The notes under the pieces are model-generated. The model saw nothing but the letters and a program-made list of their open reading frames with translations, did not search any database and was not told the DNA's origin. This document shows, in pieces, positions 35,891 through 48,312 of a stretch of 64,000 nucleotides of DNA (position 1 is its first letter; every line of letters starts with the position of its first letter). The DNA comes from Cinclus cinclus (taxonomy: Eukaryota; Chordata; Aves; Passeriformes; Cinclidae). The position numbers were made by a program, and so were the translations under genes. The stretch covers positions 23,069,258 to 23,133,257 of the forward strand of contig NC_085047.1 of the NCBI RefSeq assembly GCF_963662255.1, given 5' to 3'.

Positions 35891-37270
35891 AGCCAGTATC
35901 AGCGAGACAGCGTGCTAGGCTCTGTTTCACAGCTCCTTGGAGAACACGCACTGGAAGAATGCCGTCTCTGTTCCGCAAAAGCTCTGCCCCAGTGAAAGGT
36001 GGAAGAAGCAGCCTGTGGCCACGGGCAGAGCTGGTCAACAGCTGCGCCTAACTTTCCCAAGCTGCGAGAGCATTCGCAGCCGAGTTCTGCTTTGACAGAG
36101 CTATTGGTGAACTTTTGCAGTCCCGGAAGCTGCTGAAACCAAGGCTGTGTTCCGCCTCTTCATTCTTGGCTTTCTGTGCTCCAGCGAGTTGTCAAGCTCG
36201 GACACGGCATTCAGCTTTGCCGCCTCTCTGCACGGAAAGCACTAGACAGAACTAGTGTGCTTCGTGCATGCTCTCTCCTCGCTTTTATGGTCACGGCTCT
36301 GCTTTTTGCTTGGCAGCGTTCACAGGGTCCACGGCGTACCTCTTGCACAGCGAGAGGTGGCCGGCGAGGAATACTTGCTGGCTTAAGTCGTTCCATGCTC
36401 AAGGCATTCATCAGAGCAACACAGTGTGGGAAAAGAGGAGGGAACATTGCAGGACAAATTTCTATGCCGGGACATTATTGTCTGCGAGACAGCTCTCCGG
36501 AGCGCTAGTATTTGGCCAGGCTGAAATCAGCGCCACGGGAAGCCAATCTGACAAGCGGAGTGCAACGAGCGCGGCGATATGGGGCCGCTTGGCAGGTGGC
36601 CGAAGAAAGACGGCTGCCCCGTGAATGTGGTGCCAGAAGGCAAGTTTCAGCAGGGCGTTCCGGGCCAGCTCAATGTGCAGCCGCAGTTGTTCTAGGCGAG
36701 TTCTAGCCGAGAAGCTTTCCGTCTCCATTCACGAGACAAGAAAGGCAGAAGGCAAGGGCACCCAGGGTTGAGAAGAAAAGTGCGCGTAGCGAGCTCGTTG
36801 CGGCAGAAGCGAAAGCCAGGAGCAGCGCGCTCGGTGCGAGAAGTAGAGGGCGCTTCGCCTCCTTGGGAAGGAAATCGCGTCTGGGCACGAACGACAGCCA
36901 GCGAAGCTTCAGGAACAACAGGCTGTTCTGCTCAGCGTACGAGCCTGAAGTGAGTGGCAAGGGGTAAGCGGGCAGTTCCAAGGCATCTAGCTTTCCTGCT
37001 AGCAATGCCATTTCTACCCTGCCGTGCAAAACGTTGTCCTTTGCCGTTATGCTCCGAGATGCAGAGAGCACGTCGGCAGACGCAGTGCAGAGGGAAAGGA
37101 CACAGTATCCTTGGGAGTGTGACGCCGCTTAGGCGGGCAAAGCAGAAAGGTGCCGCCCTGCGCCGGCTTTGACTGCCTGAGCTTCCTTGCTAGGACAGCA
37201 CCTGTCGAAAGCTGGCAACTAGGCTGCCAGAGTGCAGAATGTAGGCGGTGCGGCACGCTTGCTTGCCGAA
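35891..37270 (+). repeat. Repeat unit 27 (1380 bp)
   Basis: Alleles are G491, A918 and G1273. I saw no difference from unit 28. Confidence 0.95.
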
Positions 37271-38650
37271 AGCCAGTATCAGCGAGACAGCGTGCTAGGC
37301 TCTGTTTCACAGCTCCTTGGAGAACACGCACTGGAAGAATGCCGTCTCTGTTCCGCAAAAGCTCTGCCCCAGTGAAAGGTGGAAGAAGCAGCCTGTGGCC
37401 ACGGGCAGAGCTGGTCAACAGCTGCGCCTAACTTTCCCAAGCTGCGAGAGCATTCGCAGCCGAGTTCTGCTTTGACAGAGCTATTGGTGAACTTTTGCAG
37501 TCCCGGAAGCTGCTGAAACCAAGGCTGTGTTCCGCCTCTTCATTCTTGGCTTTCTGTGCTCCAGCGAGTTGTCAAGCTCGGACACGGCATTCAGCTTTGC
37601 CGCCTCTCTGCACGGAAAGCACTAGACAGAACTAGTGTGCTTCGTGCATGCTCTCTCCTCGCTTTTATGGTCACGGCTCTGCTTTTTGCTTGGCAGCGTT
37701 CACAGGGTCCACGGCGTACCTCTTGCACAGCGAGAGGTGGCCGGCGAGGAATACTTGCTGGCTTAAGTCGTTCCATGCTCAAGGCATTCATCAGAGCAAC
37801 ACAGTGTGGGAAAAGAGGAGGGAACATTGCAGGACAAATTTCTATGCCGGGACATTATTGTCTGCGAGACAGCTCTCCGGAGCGCTAGTATTTGGCCAGG
37901 CTGAAATCAGCGCCACGGGAAGCCAATCTGACAAGCGGAGTGCAACGAGCGCGGCGATATGGGGCCGCTTGGCAGGTGGCCGAAGAAAGACGGCTGCCCC
38001 GTGAATGTGGTGCCAGAAGGCAAGTTTCAGCAGGGCGTTCCGGGCCAGCTCAATGTGCAGCCGCAGTTGTTCTAGGCGAGTTCTAGCCGAGAAGCTTTCC
38101 GTCTCCATTCACGAGACAAGAAAGGCAGAAGGCAAGGGCACCCAGGGTTGAGAAGAAAAGTGCGCGTAGCGAGCTCGTTGCGGCAGAAGCGAAAGCCAGG
38201 AGCAGCGCGCTCGGTGCGAGAAGTAGAGGGCGCTTCGCCTCCTTGGGAAGGAAATCGCGTCTGGGCACGAACGACAGCCAGCGAAGCTTCAGGAACAACA
38301 GGCTGTTCTGCTCAGCGTACGAGCCTGAAGTGAGTGGCAAGGGGTAAGCGGGCAGTTCCAAGGCATCTAGCTTTCCTGCTAGCAATGCCATTTCTACCCT
38401 GCCGTGCAAAACGTTGTCCTTTGCCGTTATGCTCCGAGATGCAGAGAGCACGTCGGCAGACGCAGTGCAGAGGGAAAGGACACAGTATCCTTGGGAGTGT
38501 GACGCCGCTTAGGCGGGCAAAGCAGAAAGGTGCCGCCCTGCGCCGGCTTTGACTGCCTGAGCTTCCTTGCTAGGACAGCACCTGTCGAAAGCTGGCAACT
38601 AGGCTGCCAGAGTGCAGAATGTAGGCGGTGCGGCACGCTTGCTTGCCGAA
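37271..38650 (+). repeat. Repeat unit 28 (1380 bp)
   Basis: Alleles are G491, A918 and G1273, the same as unit 27. Confidence 0.95.
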
Positions 38651-40030
38651 AGCCAGTATCAGCGAGACAGCGTGCTAGGCTCTGTTTCACAGCTCCTTGG
38701 AGAACACGCACTGGAAGAATGCCGTCTCTGTTCCGCAAAAGCTCTGCCCCAGTGAAAGGTGGAAGAAGCAGCCTGTGGCCACGGGCAGAGCTGGTCAACA
38801 GCTGCGCCTAACTTTCCCAAGCTGCGAGAGCATTCGCAGCCGAGTTCTGCTTTGACAGAGCTATTGGTGAACTTTTGCAGTCCCGGAAGCTGCTGAAACC
38901 AAGGCTGTGTTCCGCCTCTTCATTCTTGGCTTTCTGTGCTCCAGCGAGTTGTCAAGCTCGGACACGGCATTCAGCTTTGCCGCCTCTCTGCACGGAAAGC
39001 ACTAGACAGAACTAGTGTGCTTCGTGCATGCTCTCTCCTCGCTTTTATGGTCACGGCTCTGCTTTTTGCTTGGCAGCGTTCACAGGGTCCACGGCGTACC
39101 TCTTGCACAGCGAGAGGTGGCCGGCGAGGAATACTTGCTGCCTTAAGTCGTTCCATGCTCAAGGCATTCATCAGAGCAACACAGTGTGGGAAAAGAGGAG
39201 GGAACATTGCAGGACAAATTTCTATGCCGGGACATTATTGTCTGCGAGACAGCTCTCCGGAGCGCTAGTATTTGGCCAGGCTGAAATCAGCGCCACGGGA
39301 AGCCAATCTGACAAGCGGAGTGCAACGAGCGCGGCGATATGGGGCCGCTTGGCAGGTGGCCGAAGAAAGACGGCTGCCCCGTGAATGTGGTGCCAGAAGG
39401 CAAGTTTCAGCAGGGCGTTCCGGGCCAGCTCAATGTGCAGCCGCAGTTGTTCTAGGCGAGTTCTAGCCGAGAAGCTTTCCGTCTCCATTCACGAGACAAG
39501 AAAGGCAGAAGGCAAGGGCACCCAGGGTTGAGAAGAAAAGTGCGCGTAGCGAGCTCGTTGCGGCAGAAGCGAAAGCCAGGAGCAGCGCGCTCGGTGCGAG
39601 AAGTAGAGGGCGCTTCGCCTCCTTGGGAAGGAAATCGCGTCTGGGCACGAACGACAGCCAGCGAAGCTTCAGGAACAACAGGCTGTTCTGCTCAGCGTAC
39701 GAGCCTGAAGTGAGTGGCAAGGGGTAAGCGGGCAGTTCCAAGGCATCTAGCTTTCCTGCTAGCAATGCCATTTCTACCCTGCCGTGCAAAACGTTGTCCT
39801 TTGCCGTTATGCTCCGAGATGCAGAGAGCACGTCGGCAGACGCAGTGCAGAGGGAAAGGACACAGTATCCTTGGGAGTGTGACGCCGCTTAGGCGGGCAA
39901 AGCAGAAAGGTGCCGCCCTGCGCCGGCTTTGACTGCCTGAGCTTCCTTGCTAGGACAGCACCTGTCGAAAGCTGGCAACTAGGCTGCCAGAGTGCAGAAT
40001 GTAGGCGGTGCGGCACGCTTGCTTGCCGAA
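38651..40030 (+). repeat. Repeat unit 29 (1380 bp)
   Basis: Alleles are C491, A918 and G1273. I saw no difference from unit 30. Confidence 0.95.
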
Positions 40031-41410
40031 AGCCAGTATCAGCGAGACAGCGTGCTAGGCTCTGTTTCACAGCTCCTTGGAGAACACGCACTGGAAGAAT
40101 GCCGTCTCTGTTCCGCAAAAGCTCTGCCCCAGTGAAAGGTGGAAGAAGCAGCCTGTGGCCACGGGCAGAGCTGGTCAACAGCTGCGCCTAACTTTCCCAA
40201 GCTGCGAGAGCATTCGCAGCCGAGTTCTGCTTTGACAGAGCTATTGGTGAACTTTTGCAGTCCCGGAAGCTGCTGAAACCAAGGCTGTGTTCCGCCTCTT
40301 CATTCTTGGCTTTCTGTGCTCCAGCGAGTTGTCAAGCTCGGACACGGCATTCAGCTTTGCCGCCTCTCTGCACGGAAAGCACTAGACAGAACTAGTGTGC
40401 TTCGTGCATGCTCTCTCCTCGCTTTTATGGTCACGGCTCTGCTTTTTGCTTGGCAGCGTTCACAGGGTCCACGGCGTACCTCTTGCACAGCGAGAGGTGG
40501 CCGGCGAGGAATACTTGCTGCCTTAAGTCGTTCCATGCTCAAGGCATTCATCAGAGCAACACAGTGTGGGAAAAGAGGAGGGAACATTGCAGGACAAATT
40601 TCTATGCCGGGACATTATTGTCTGCGAGACAGCTCTCCGGAGCGCTAGTATTTGGCCAGGCTGAAATCAGCGCCACGGGAAGCCAATCTGACAAGCGGAG
40701 TGCAACGAGCGCGGCGATATGGGGCCGCTTGGCAGGTGGCCGAAGAAAGACGGCTGCCCCGTGAATGTGGTGCCAGAAGGCAAGTTTCAGCAGGGCGTTC
40801 CGGGCCAGCTCAATGTGCAGCCGCAGTTGTTCTAGGCGAGTTCTAGCCGAGAAGCTTTCCGTCTCCATTCACGAGACAAGAAAGGCAGAAGGCAAGGGCA
40901 CCCAGGGTTGAGAAGAAAAGTGCGCGTAGCGAGCTCGTTGCGGCAGAAGCGAAAGCCAGGAGCAGCGCGCTCGGTGCGAGAAGTAGAGGGCGCTTCGCCT
41001 CCTTGGGAAGGAAATCGCGTCTGGGCACGAACGACAGCCAGCGAAGCTTCAGGAACAACAGGCTGTTCTGCTCAGCGTACGAGCCTGAAGTGAGTGGCAA
41101 GGGGTAAGCGGGCAGTTCCAAGGCATCTAGCTTTCCTGCTAGCAATGCCATTTCTACCCTGCCGTGCAAAACGTTGTCCTTTGCCGTTATGCTCCGAGAT
41201 GCAGAGAGCACGTCGGCAGACGCAGTGCAGAGGGAAAGGACACAGTATCCTTGGGAGTGTGACGCCGCTTAGGCGGGCAAAGCAGAAAGGTGCCGCCCTG
41301 CGCCGGCTTTGACTGCCTGAGCTTCCTTGCTAGGACAGCACCTGTCGAAAGCTGGCAACTAGGCTGCCAGAGTGCAGAATGTAGGCGGTGCGGCACGCTT
41401 GCTTGCCGAA
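40031..41410 (+). repeat. Repeat unit 30 (1380 bp); last unit of the G1273 run
   Basis: Alleles are C491, A918 and G1273, the same as unit 29. Confidence 0.95.
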
Positions 41411-42791
41411 AGCCAGTATCAGCGAGACAGCGTGCTAGGCTCTGTTTCACAGCTCCTTGGAGAACACGCACTGGAAGAATGCCGTCTCTGTTCCGCAAAA
41501 GCTCTGCCCCAGTGAAAGGTGGAAGAAGCAGCCTGTGGCCACGGGCAGAGCTGGTCAACAGCTGCGCCTAACTTTCCCAAGCTGCGAGAGCATTCGCAGC
41601 CGAGTTCTGCTTTGACAGAGCTATTGGTGAACTTTTGCAGTCCCGGAAGCTGCTGAAACCAAGGCTGTGTTCCGCCTCTTCATTCTTGGCTTTCTGTGCT
41701 CCAGCGAGTTGTCAAGCTCGGACACGGCATTCAGCTTTGCCGCCTCTCTGCACGGAAAGCACTAGACAGAACTAGTGTGCTTCGTGCATGCTCTCTCCTC
41801 GCTTTTATGGTCACGGCTCTGCTTTTTGCTTGGCAGCGTTCACAGGGTCCACGGCGTACCTCTTGCACAGCGAGAGGTGGCCGGCGAGGAATACTTGCTG
41901 CCTTAAGTCGTTCCATGCTCAAGGCATTCATCAGAGCAACACAGTGTGGGAAAAGAGGAGGGAACATTGCAGGACAAATTTCTATGCCGGGACATTATTG
42001 TCTGCGAGACAGCTCTCCGGAGCGCTAGTATTTGGCCAGGCTGAAATCAGCGCCACGGGAAGCCAATCTGACAAGCGGAGTGCAACGAGCGCGGCGATAT
42101 GGGGCCGCTTGGCAGGTGGCCGAAGAAAGACGGCTGCCCCGTGAATGTGGTGCCAGAAGGCAAGTTTCAGCAGGGCGTTCCGGGCCAGCTCAATGTGCAG
42201 CCGCAGTTGTTCTAGGCGAGTTCTAGCCGAGAAGCTTTCCGTCTCCATTCACGAGACAAGAAAGGCAGAAGGCAAGGGCACCCAGGGTTGAGAAGAAAAG
42301 TGCGCGTAGCGAGCTCGTTGCGGCAGAGGCGAAAGCCAGGAGCAGCGCGCTCGGTGCGAGAAGTAGAGGGCGCTTCGCCTCCTTGGGAAGGAAATCGCGT
42401 CTGGGCACGAACGACAGCCAGCGAAGCTTCAGGAACAACAGGCTGTTCTGCTCAGCGTACGAGCCTGAAGTGAGTGGCAAGGGGTAAGCGGGCAGTTCCA
42501 AGGCATCTAGCTTTCCTGCTAGCAATGCCATTTCTACCCTGCCGTGCAAAACGTTGTCCTTTGCCGTTATGCTCCGAGATGCAGAGAGCACGTCGGCAGA
42601 CGCAGTGCAGAGGGAAAGGACACAGTATCCTTGGGAGTGTGACGCCGCTTAGGCGGGCAAAGCAGAAAGGTGCCGCCCTGCCACCGGCTTTGACTGCCTG
42701 AGCTTCCTTGCTAGGACAGCACCTGTCGAAAGCTGGCAACTAGGCTGCCAGAGTGCAGAATGTAGGCGGTGCGGCACGCTTGCTTGCCGAA
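41411..42791 (+). repeat. Repeat unit 31 (1381 bp)
   Basis: Alleles are C491, G918, G1234 and CC. It returns to the commonest 1381-bp haplotype after the G1273 run. Confidence 0.95.
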
Positions 42792-44171
42792 AGCCAGTAT
42801 CAGCGAGACAGCGTGCTAGGCTCTGTTTCACAGCTCCTTGGAGAACACGCACTGGAAGAATGCCGTCTCTGTTCCGCAAAAGCTCTGCCCCAGTGAAAGG
42901 TGGAAGAAGCAGCCTGTGGCCACGGGCAGAGCTGGTCAACAGCTGCGCCTAACTTTCCCAAGCTGCGAGAGCATTCGCAGCCGAGTTCTGCTTTGACAGA
43001 GCTATTGGTGAACTTTTGCAGTCCCGGAAGCTGCTGAAACCAAGGCTGTGTTCCGCCTCTTCATTCTTGGCTTTCTGTGCTCCAGCGAGTTGTCAAGCTC
43101 GGACACGGCATTCAGCTTTGCCGCCTCTCTGCACGGAAAGCACTAGACAGAACTAGTGTGCTTCGTGCATGCTCTCTCCTCGCTTTTATGGTCACGGCTC
43201 TGCTTTTTGCTTGGCAGCGTTCACAGGGTCCACGGCGTACCTCTTGCACAGCGAGAGGTGGCCGGCGAGGAATACTTGCTGGCTTAAGTCGTTCCATGCT
43301 CAAGGCATTCATCAGAGCAACACAGTGTGGGAAAAGAGGAGGGAACATTGCAGGACAAATTTCTATGCCGGGACATTATTGTCTGCGAGACAGCTCTCCG
43401 GAGCGCTAGTATTTGGCCAGGCTGAAATCAGCGCCACGGGAAGCCAATCTGACAAGCGGAGTGCAACGAGCGCGGCGATATGGGGCCGCTTGGCAGGTGG
43501 CCGAAGAAAGACGGCTGCCCCGTGAATGTGGTGCCAGAAGGCAAGTTTCAGCAGGGCGTTCCGGGCCAGCTCAATGTGCAGCCGCAGTTGTTCTAGGCGA
43601 GTTCTAGCCGAGAAGCTTTCCGTCTCCATTCACGAGACAAGAAAGGCAGAAGGCAAGGGCACCCAGGGTTGAGAAGAAAAGTGCGCGTAGCGAGCTCGTT
43701 GCGGCAGAAGCGAAAGCCAGGAGCAGCGCGCTCGGTGCGAGAAGTAGAGGGCGCTTCGCCTCCTTGGGAAGGAAATCGCGTCTGGGCACGAACGACAGCC
43801 AGCGAAGCTTCAGGAACAACAGGCTGTTCTGCTCAGCGTACGAGCCTGAAGTGAGTGGCAAGGGGTAAGCGGGCAGTTCCAAGGCATCTAGCTTTCCTGC
43901 TAGCAATGCCATTTCTACCCTGCCGTGCAAAACGTTGTCCTTTGCCGTTATGCTCCGAGATGCAGAGAGCACGTCGGCAGACGCAGTGCAGAGGGAAAGG
44001 ACACAGTATCCTTGGGAGTGTGACGCCGCTTAGGCGGGCAAAGCAGAAAGGTGCCGCCCTGCACCGGCTTTGACTGCCTGAGCTTCCTTGCTAGGACAGC
44101 ACCTGTCGAAAGCTGGCAACTAGGCTGCCAGAGTGCAGAATGTAGGCGGTGCGGCACGCTTGCTTGCCGAA
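42792..44171 (+). repeat. Repeat unit 32 (1380 bp)
   Basis: Alleles are G491, A918, single C and A1273, a haplotype shared with units 42 and 44. Confidence 0.95.
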
Positions 44172-45551
44172 AGCCAGTATCAGCGAGACAGCGTGCTAGG
44201 CTCTGTTTCACAGCTCCTTGGAGAACACGCACTGGAAGAATGCCGTCTCTGTTCCGCAAAAGCTCTGCCCCAGTGAAAGGTGGAAGAAGCAGCCTGTGGC
44301 CACGGGCAGAGCTGGTCAACAGCTGCGCCTAACTTTCCCAAGCTGCGAGAGCATTCGCAGCCGAGTTCTGCTTTGACAGAGCTATTGGTGAACTTTTGCA
44401 GTCCCGGAAGCTGCTGAAACCAAGGCTGTGTTCCGCCTCTTCATTCTTGGCTTTCTGTGCTCCAGCGAGTTGTCAAGCTCGGACACGGCATTCAGCTTTG
44501 CCGCCTCTCTGCACGGAAAGCACTAGACAGAACTAGTGTGCTTCGTGCATGCTCTCTCCTCGCTTTTATGGTCACGGCTCTGCTTTTTGCTTGGCAGCGT
44601 TCACAGGGTCCACGGCGTACCTCTTGCACAGCGAGAGGTGGCCGGCGAGGAATACTTGCTGGCTTAAGTCGTTCCATGCTCAAGGCATTCATCAGAGCAA
44701 CACAGTGTGGGAAAAGAGGAGGGAACATTGCAGGACAAATTTCTATGCCGGGACATTATTGTCTGCGAGACAGCTCTCCGGAGCGCTAGTATTTGGCCAG
44801 GCTGAAATCAGCGCCACGGGAAGCCAATCTGACAAGCGGAGTGCAACGAGCGCGGCGATATGGGGCCGCTTGGCAGGTGGCCGAAGAAAGACGGCTGCCC
44901 CGTGAATGTGGTGCCAGAAGGCAAGTTTCAGCAGGGCGTTCCGGGCCAGCTCAATGTGCAGCCGCAGTTGTTCTAGGCGAGTTCTAGCCGAGAAGCTTTC
45001 CGTCTCCATTCACGAGACAAGAAAGGCAGAAGGCAAGGGCACCCAGGGTTGAGAAGAAAAGTGCGCGTAGCGAGCTCGTTGCGGCAGAGGCGAAAGCCAG
45101 GAGCAGCGCGCTCGGTGCGAGAAGTAGAGGGCGCTTCGCCTCCTTGGGAAGGAAATCGCGTCTGGGCACGAACGACAGCCAGCGAAGCTTCAGGAACAAC
45201 AGGCTGTTCTGCTCAGCGTACGAGCCTGAAGTGAGTGGCAAGGGGTAAGCGGGCAGTTCCAAGGCATCTAGCTTTCCTGCTAGCAATGCCATTTCTACCC
45301 TGCCGTGCAAAACGTTGTCCTTTGCCGTTATGCTCCGAGATGCAGAGAGCACGTCGGCAGACGCAGTGCAGAGGGAAAGGACACAGTATCCTTGGGAGTG
45401 TGACGCCGCTTAGGCGGGCAAAGCAGAAAGGTGCCGCCCTGCACCGGCTTTGACTGCCTGAGCTTCCTTGCTAGGACAGCACCTGTCGAAAGCTGGCAAC
45501 TAGGCTGCCAGAGTGCAGAATGTAGGCGGTGCGGCACGCTTGCTTGCCGAA
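44172..45551 (+). repeat. Repeat unit 33 (1380 bp)
   Basis: Alleles are G491, G918, single C and A1273, as in units 7, 8, 14, 15 and 38. Confidence 0.95.
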
Positions 45552-46931
45552 AGCCAGTATCAGCGAGACAGCGTGCTAGGCTCTGTTTCACAGCTCCTTG
45601 GAGAACACGCACTGGAAGAATGCCGTCTCTGTTCCGCAAAAGCTCTGCCCCAGTGAAAGGTGGAAGAAGCAGCCTGTGGCCACGGGCAGAGCTGGTCAAC
45701 AGCTGCGCCTAACTTTCCCAAGCTGCGAGAGCATTCGCAGCCGAGTTCTGCTTTGACAGAGCTATTGGTGAACTTTTGCAGTCCCGGAAGCTGCTGAAAC
45801 CAAGGCTGTGTTCCGCCTCTTCATTCTTGGCTTTCTGTGCTCCAGCGAGTTGTCAAGCTCGGACACGGCATTCAGCTTTGCCGCCTCTCTGCACGGAAAG
45901 CACTAGACAGAACTAGTGTGCTTCGTGCATGCTCTCTCCTCGCTTTTATGGTCACGGCTCTGCTTTTTGCTTGGCAGCGTTCACAGGGTCCACGGCGTAC
46001 CTCTTGCACAGCGAGAGGTGGCCGGCGAGGAATACTTGCTGCCTTAAGTCGTTCCATGCTCAAGGCATTCATCAGAGCAACACAGTGTGGGAAAAGAGGA
46101 GGGAACATTGCAGGACAAATTTCTATGCCGGGACATTATTGTCTGCGAGACAGCTCTCCGCAGCGCTAGTATTTGGCCAGGCTGAAATCAGCGCCACGGG
46201 AAGCCAATCTGACAAGCGGAGTGCAACGAGCGCGGCGATATGGGGCCGCTTGGCAGGTGGCCGAAGAAAGACGGCTGCCCCGTGAATGTGGTGCCAGAAG
46301 GCAAGTTTCAGCAGGGCGTTCCGGGCCAGCTCAATGTGCAGCCGCAGTTGTTCTAGGCGAGTTCTAGCCGAGAAGCTTTCCGTCTCCATTCACGAGACAA
46401 GAAAGGCAGAAGGCAAGGGCACCCAGGGTTGAGAAGAAAAGTGCGCGTAGCGAGCTCGTTGCGGCAGAGGCGAAAGCCAGGAGCAGCGCGCTCGGTGCGA
46501 GAAGTAGAGGGCGCTTCGCCTCCTTGGGAAGGAAATCGCGTCTGGGCACGAACGACAGCCAGCGAAGCTTCAGGAACAACAGGCTGTTCTGCTCAGCGTA
46601 CGAGCCTGAAGTGAGTGGCAAGGGGTAAGCGGGCAGTTCCAAGGCATCTAGCTTTCCTGCTAGCAATGCCATTTCTACCCTGCCGTGCAAAACGTTGTCC
46701 TTTGCCGTTATGCTCCGAGATGCAGAGAGCACGTCGGCAGACGCAGTGCAGAGGGAAAGGACACAGTATCCTTGGGAGTGTGACGCCGCTTAGGCGGGCA
46801 AAGCAGAAAGGTGCCGCCCTGCACCGGCTTTGACTGCCTGAGCTTCCTTGCTAGGACAGCACCTGTCGAAAGCTGGCAACTAGGCTGCCAGAGTGCAGAA
46901 TGTAGGCGGTGCGGCACGCTTGCTTGCCGAA
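45552..46931 (+). repeat. Repeat unit 34 (1380 bp); mosaic unit
   Basis: Alleles are C491, C610 (46161), G918, G1234 and single C. Its first half matches units 22 and 24, while its second half is an ordinary 1380-bp type without A1234. Confidence 0.95.
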
Positions 46932-48312
46932 AGCCAGTATCAGCGAGACAGCGTGCTAGGCTCTGTTTCACAGCTCCTTGGAGAACACGCACTGGAAGAA
47001 TGCCGTCTCTGTTCCGCAAAAGCTCTGCCCCAGTGAAAGGTGGAAGAAGCAGCCTGTGGCCACGGGCAGAGCTGGTCAACAGCTGCGCCTAACTTTCCCA
47101 AGCTGCGAGAGCATTCGCAGCCGAGTTCTGCTTTGACAGAGCTATTGGTGAACTTTTGCAGTCCCGGAAGCTGCTGAAACCAAGGCTGTGTTCCGCCTCT
47201 TCATTCTTGGCTTTCTGTGCTCCAGCGAGTTGTCAAGCTCGGACACGGCATTCAGCTTTGCCGCCTCTCTGCACGGAAAGCACTAGACAGAACTAGTGTG
47301 CTTCGTGCATGCTCTCTCCTCGCTTTTATGGTCACGGCTCTGCTTTTTGCTTGGCAGCGTTCACAGGGTCCACGGCGTACCTCTTGCACAGCGAGAGGTG
47401 GCCGGCGAGGAATACTTGCTGCCTTAAGTCGTTCCATGCTCAAGGCATTCATCAGAGCAACACAGTGTGGGAAAAGAGGAGGGAACATTGCAGGACAAAT
47501 TTCTATGCCGGGACATTATTGTCTGCGAGACAGCTCTCCGGAGCGCTAGTATTTGGCCAGGCTGAAATCAGCGCCACGGGAAGCCAATCTGACAAGCGGA
47601 GTGCAACGAGCGCGGCGATATGGGGCCGCTTGGCAGGTGGCCGAAGAAAGACGGCTGCCCCGTGAATGTGGTGCCAGAAGGCAAGTTTCAGCAGGGCGTT
47701 CCGGGCCAGCTCAATGTGCAGCCGCAGTTGTTCTAGGCGAGTTCTAGCCGAGAAGCTTTCCGTCTCCATTCACGAGACAAGAAAGGCAGAAGGCAAGGGC
47801 ACCCAGGGTTGAGAAGAAAAGTGCGCGTAGCGAGCTCGTTGCGGCAGAGGCGAAAGCCAGGAGCAGCGCGCTCGGTGCGAGAAGTAGAGGGCGCTTCGCC
47901 TCCTTGGGAAGGAAATCGCGTCTGGGCACGAACGACAGCCAGCGAAGCTTCAGGAACAACAGGCTGTTCTGCTCAGCGTACGAGCCTGAAGTGAGTGGCA
48001 AGGGGTAAGCGGGCAGTTCCAAGGCATCTAGCTTTCCTGCTAGCAATGCCATTTCTACCCTGCCGTGCAAAACGTTGTCCTTTGCCGTTATGCTCCGAGA
48101 TGCAGAGAGCACGTCGGCAGACGCAGTGCAGAGGGAAAGGACACAGTATCCTTGGGAGTGTGACACCGCTTAGGCGGGCAAAGCAGAAAGGTGCCGCCCT
48201 GCCACCGGCTTTGACTGCCTGAGCTTCCTTGCTAGGACAGCACCTGTCGAAAGCTGGCAACTAGGCTGCCAGAGTGCAGAATGTAGGCGGTGCGGCACGC
48301 TTGCTTGCCGAA
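46932..48312 (+). repeat. Repeat unit 35 (1381 bp); first unit of four-unit block copy 1
   Basis: Alleles are C491, G610, G918, A1234 (48165) and CC. It matches unit 39. Confidence 0.95.

Larger units (their letters stand above)
34511..41410 (+). repeat. Five-unit run homogenised for G at site 1273
   Basis: Units 26-30 all carry G1273, which elsewhere appears only in units 43 and 46. Within the run, units 27 and 28 look identical to each other, and so do 29 and 30, each a likely single-unit duplication. The 27/28 and 29/30 types differ only at site 491. Confidence 0.8.
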
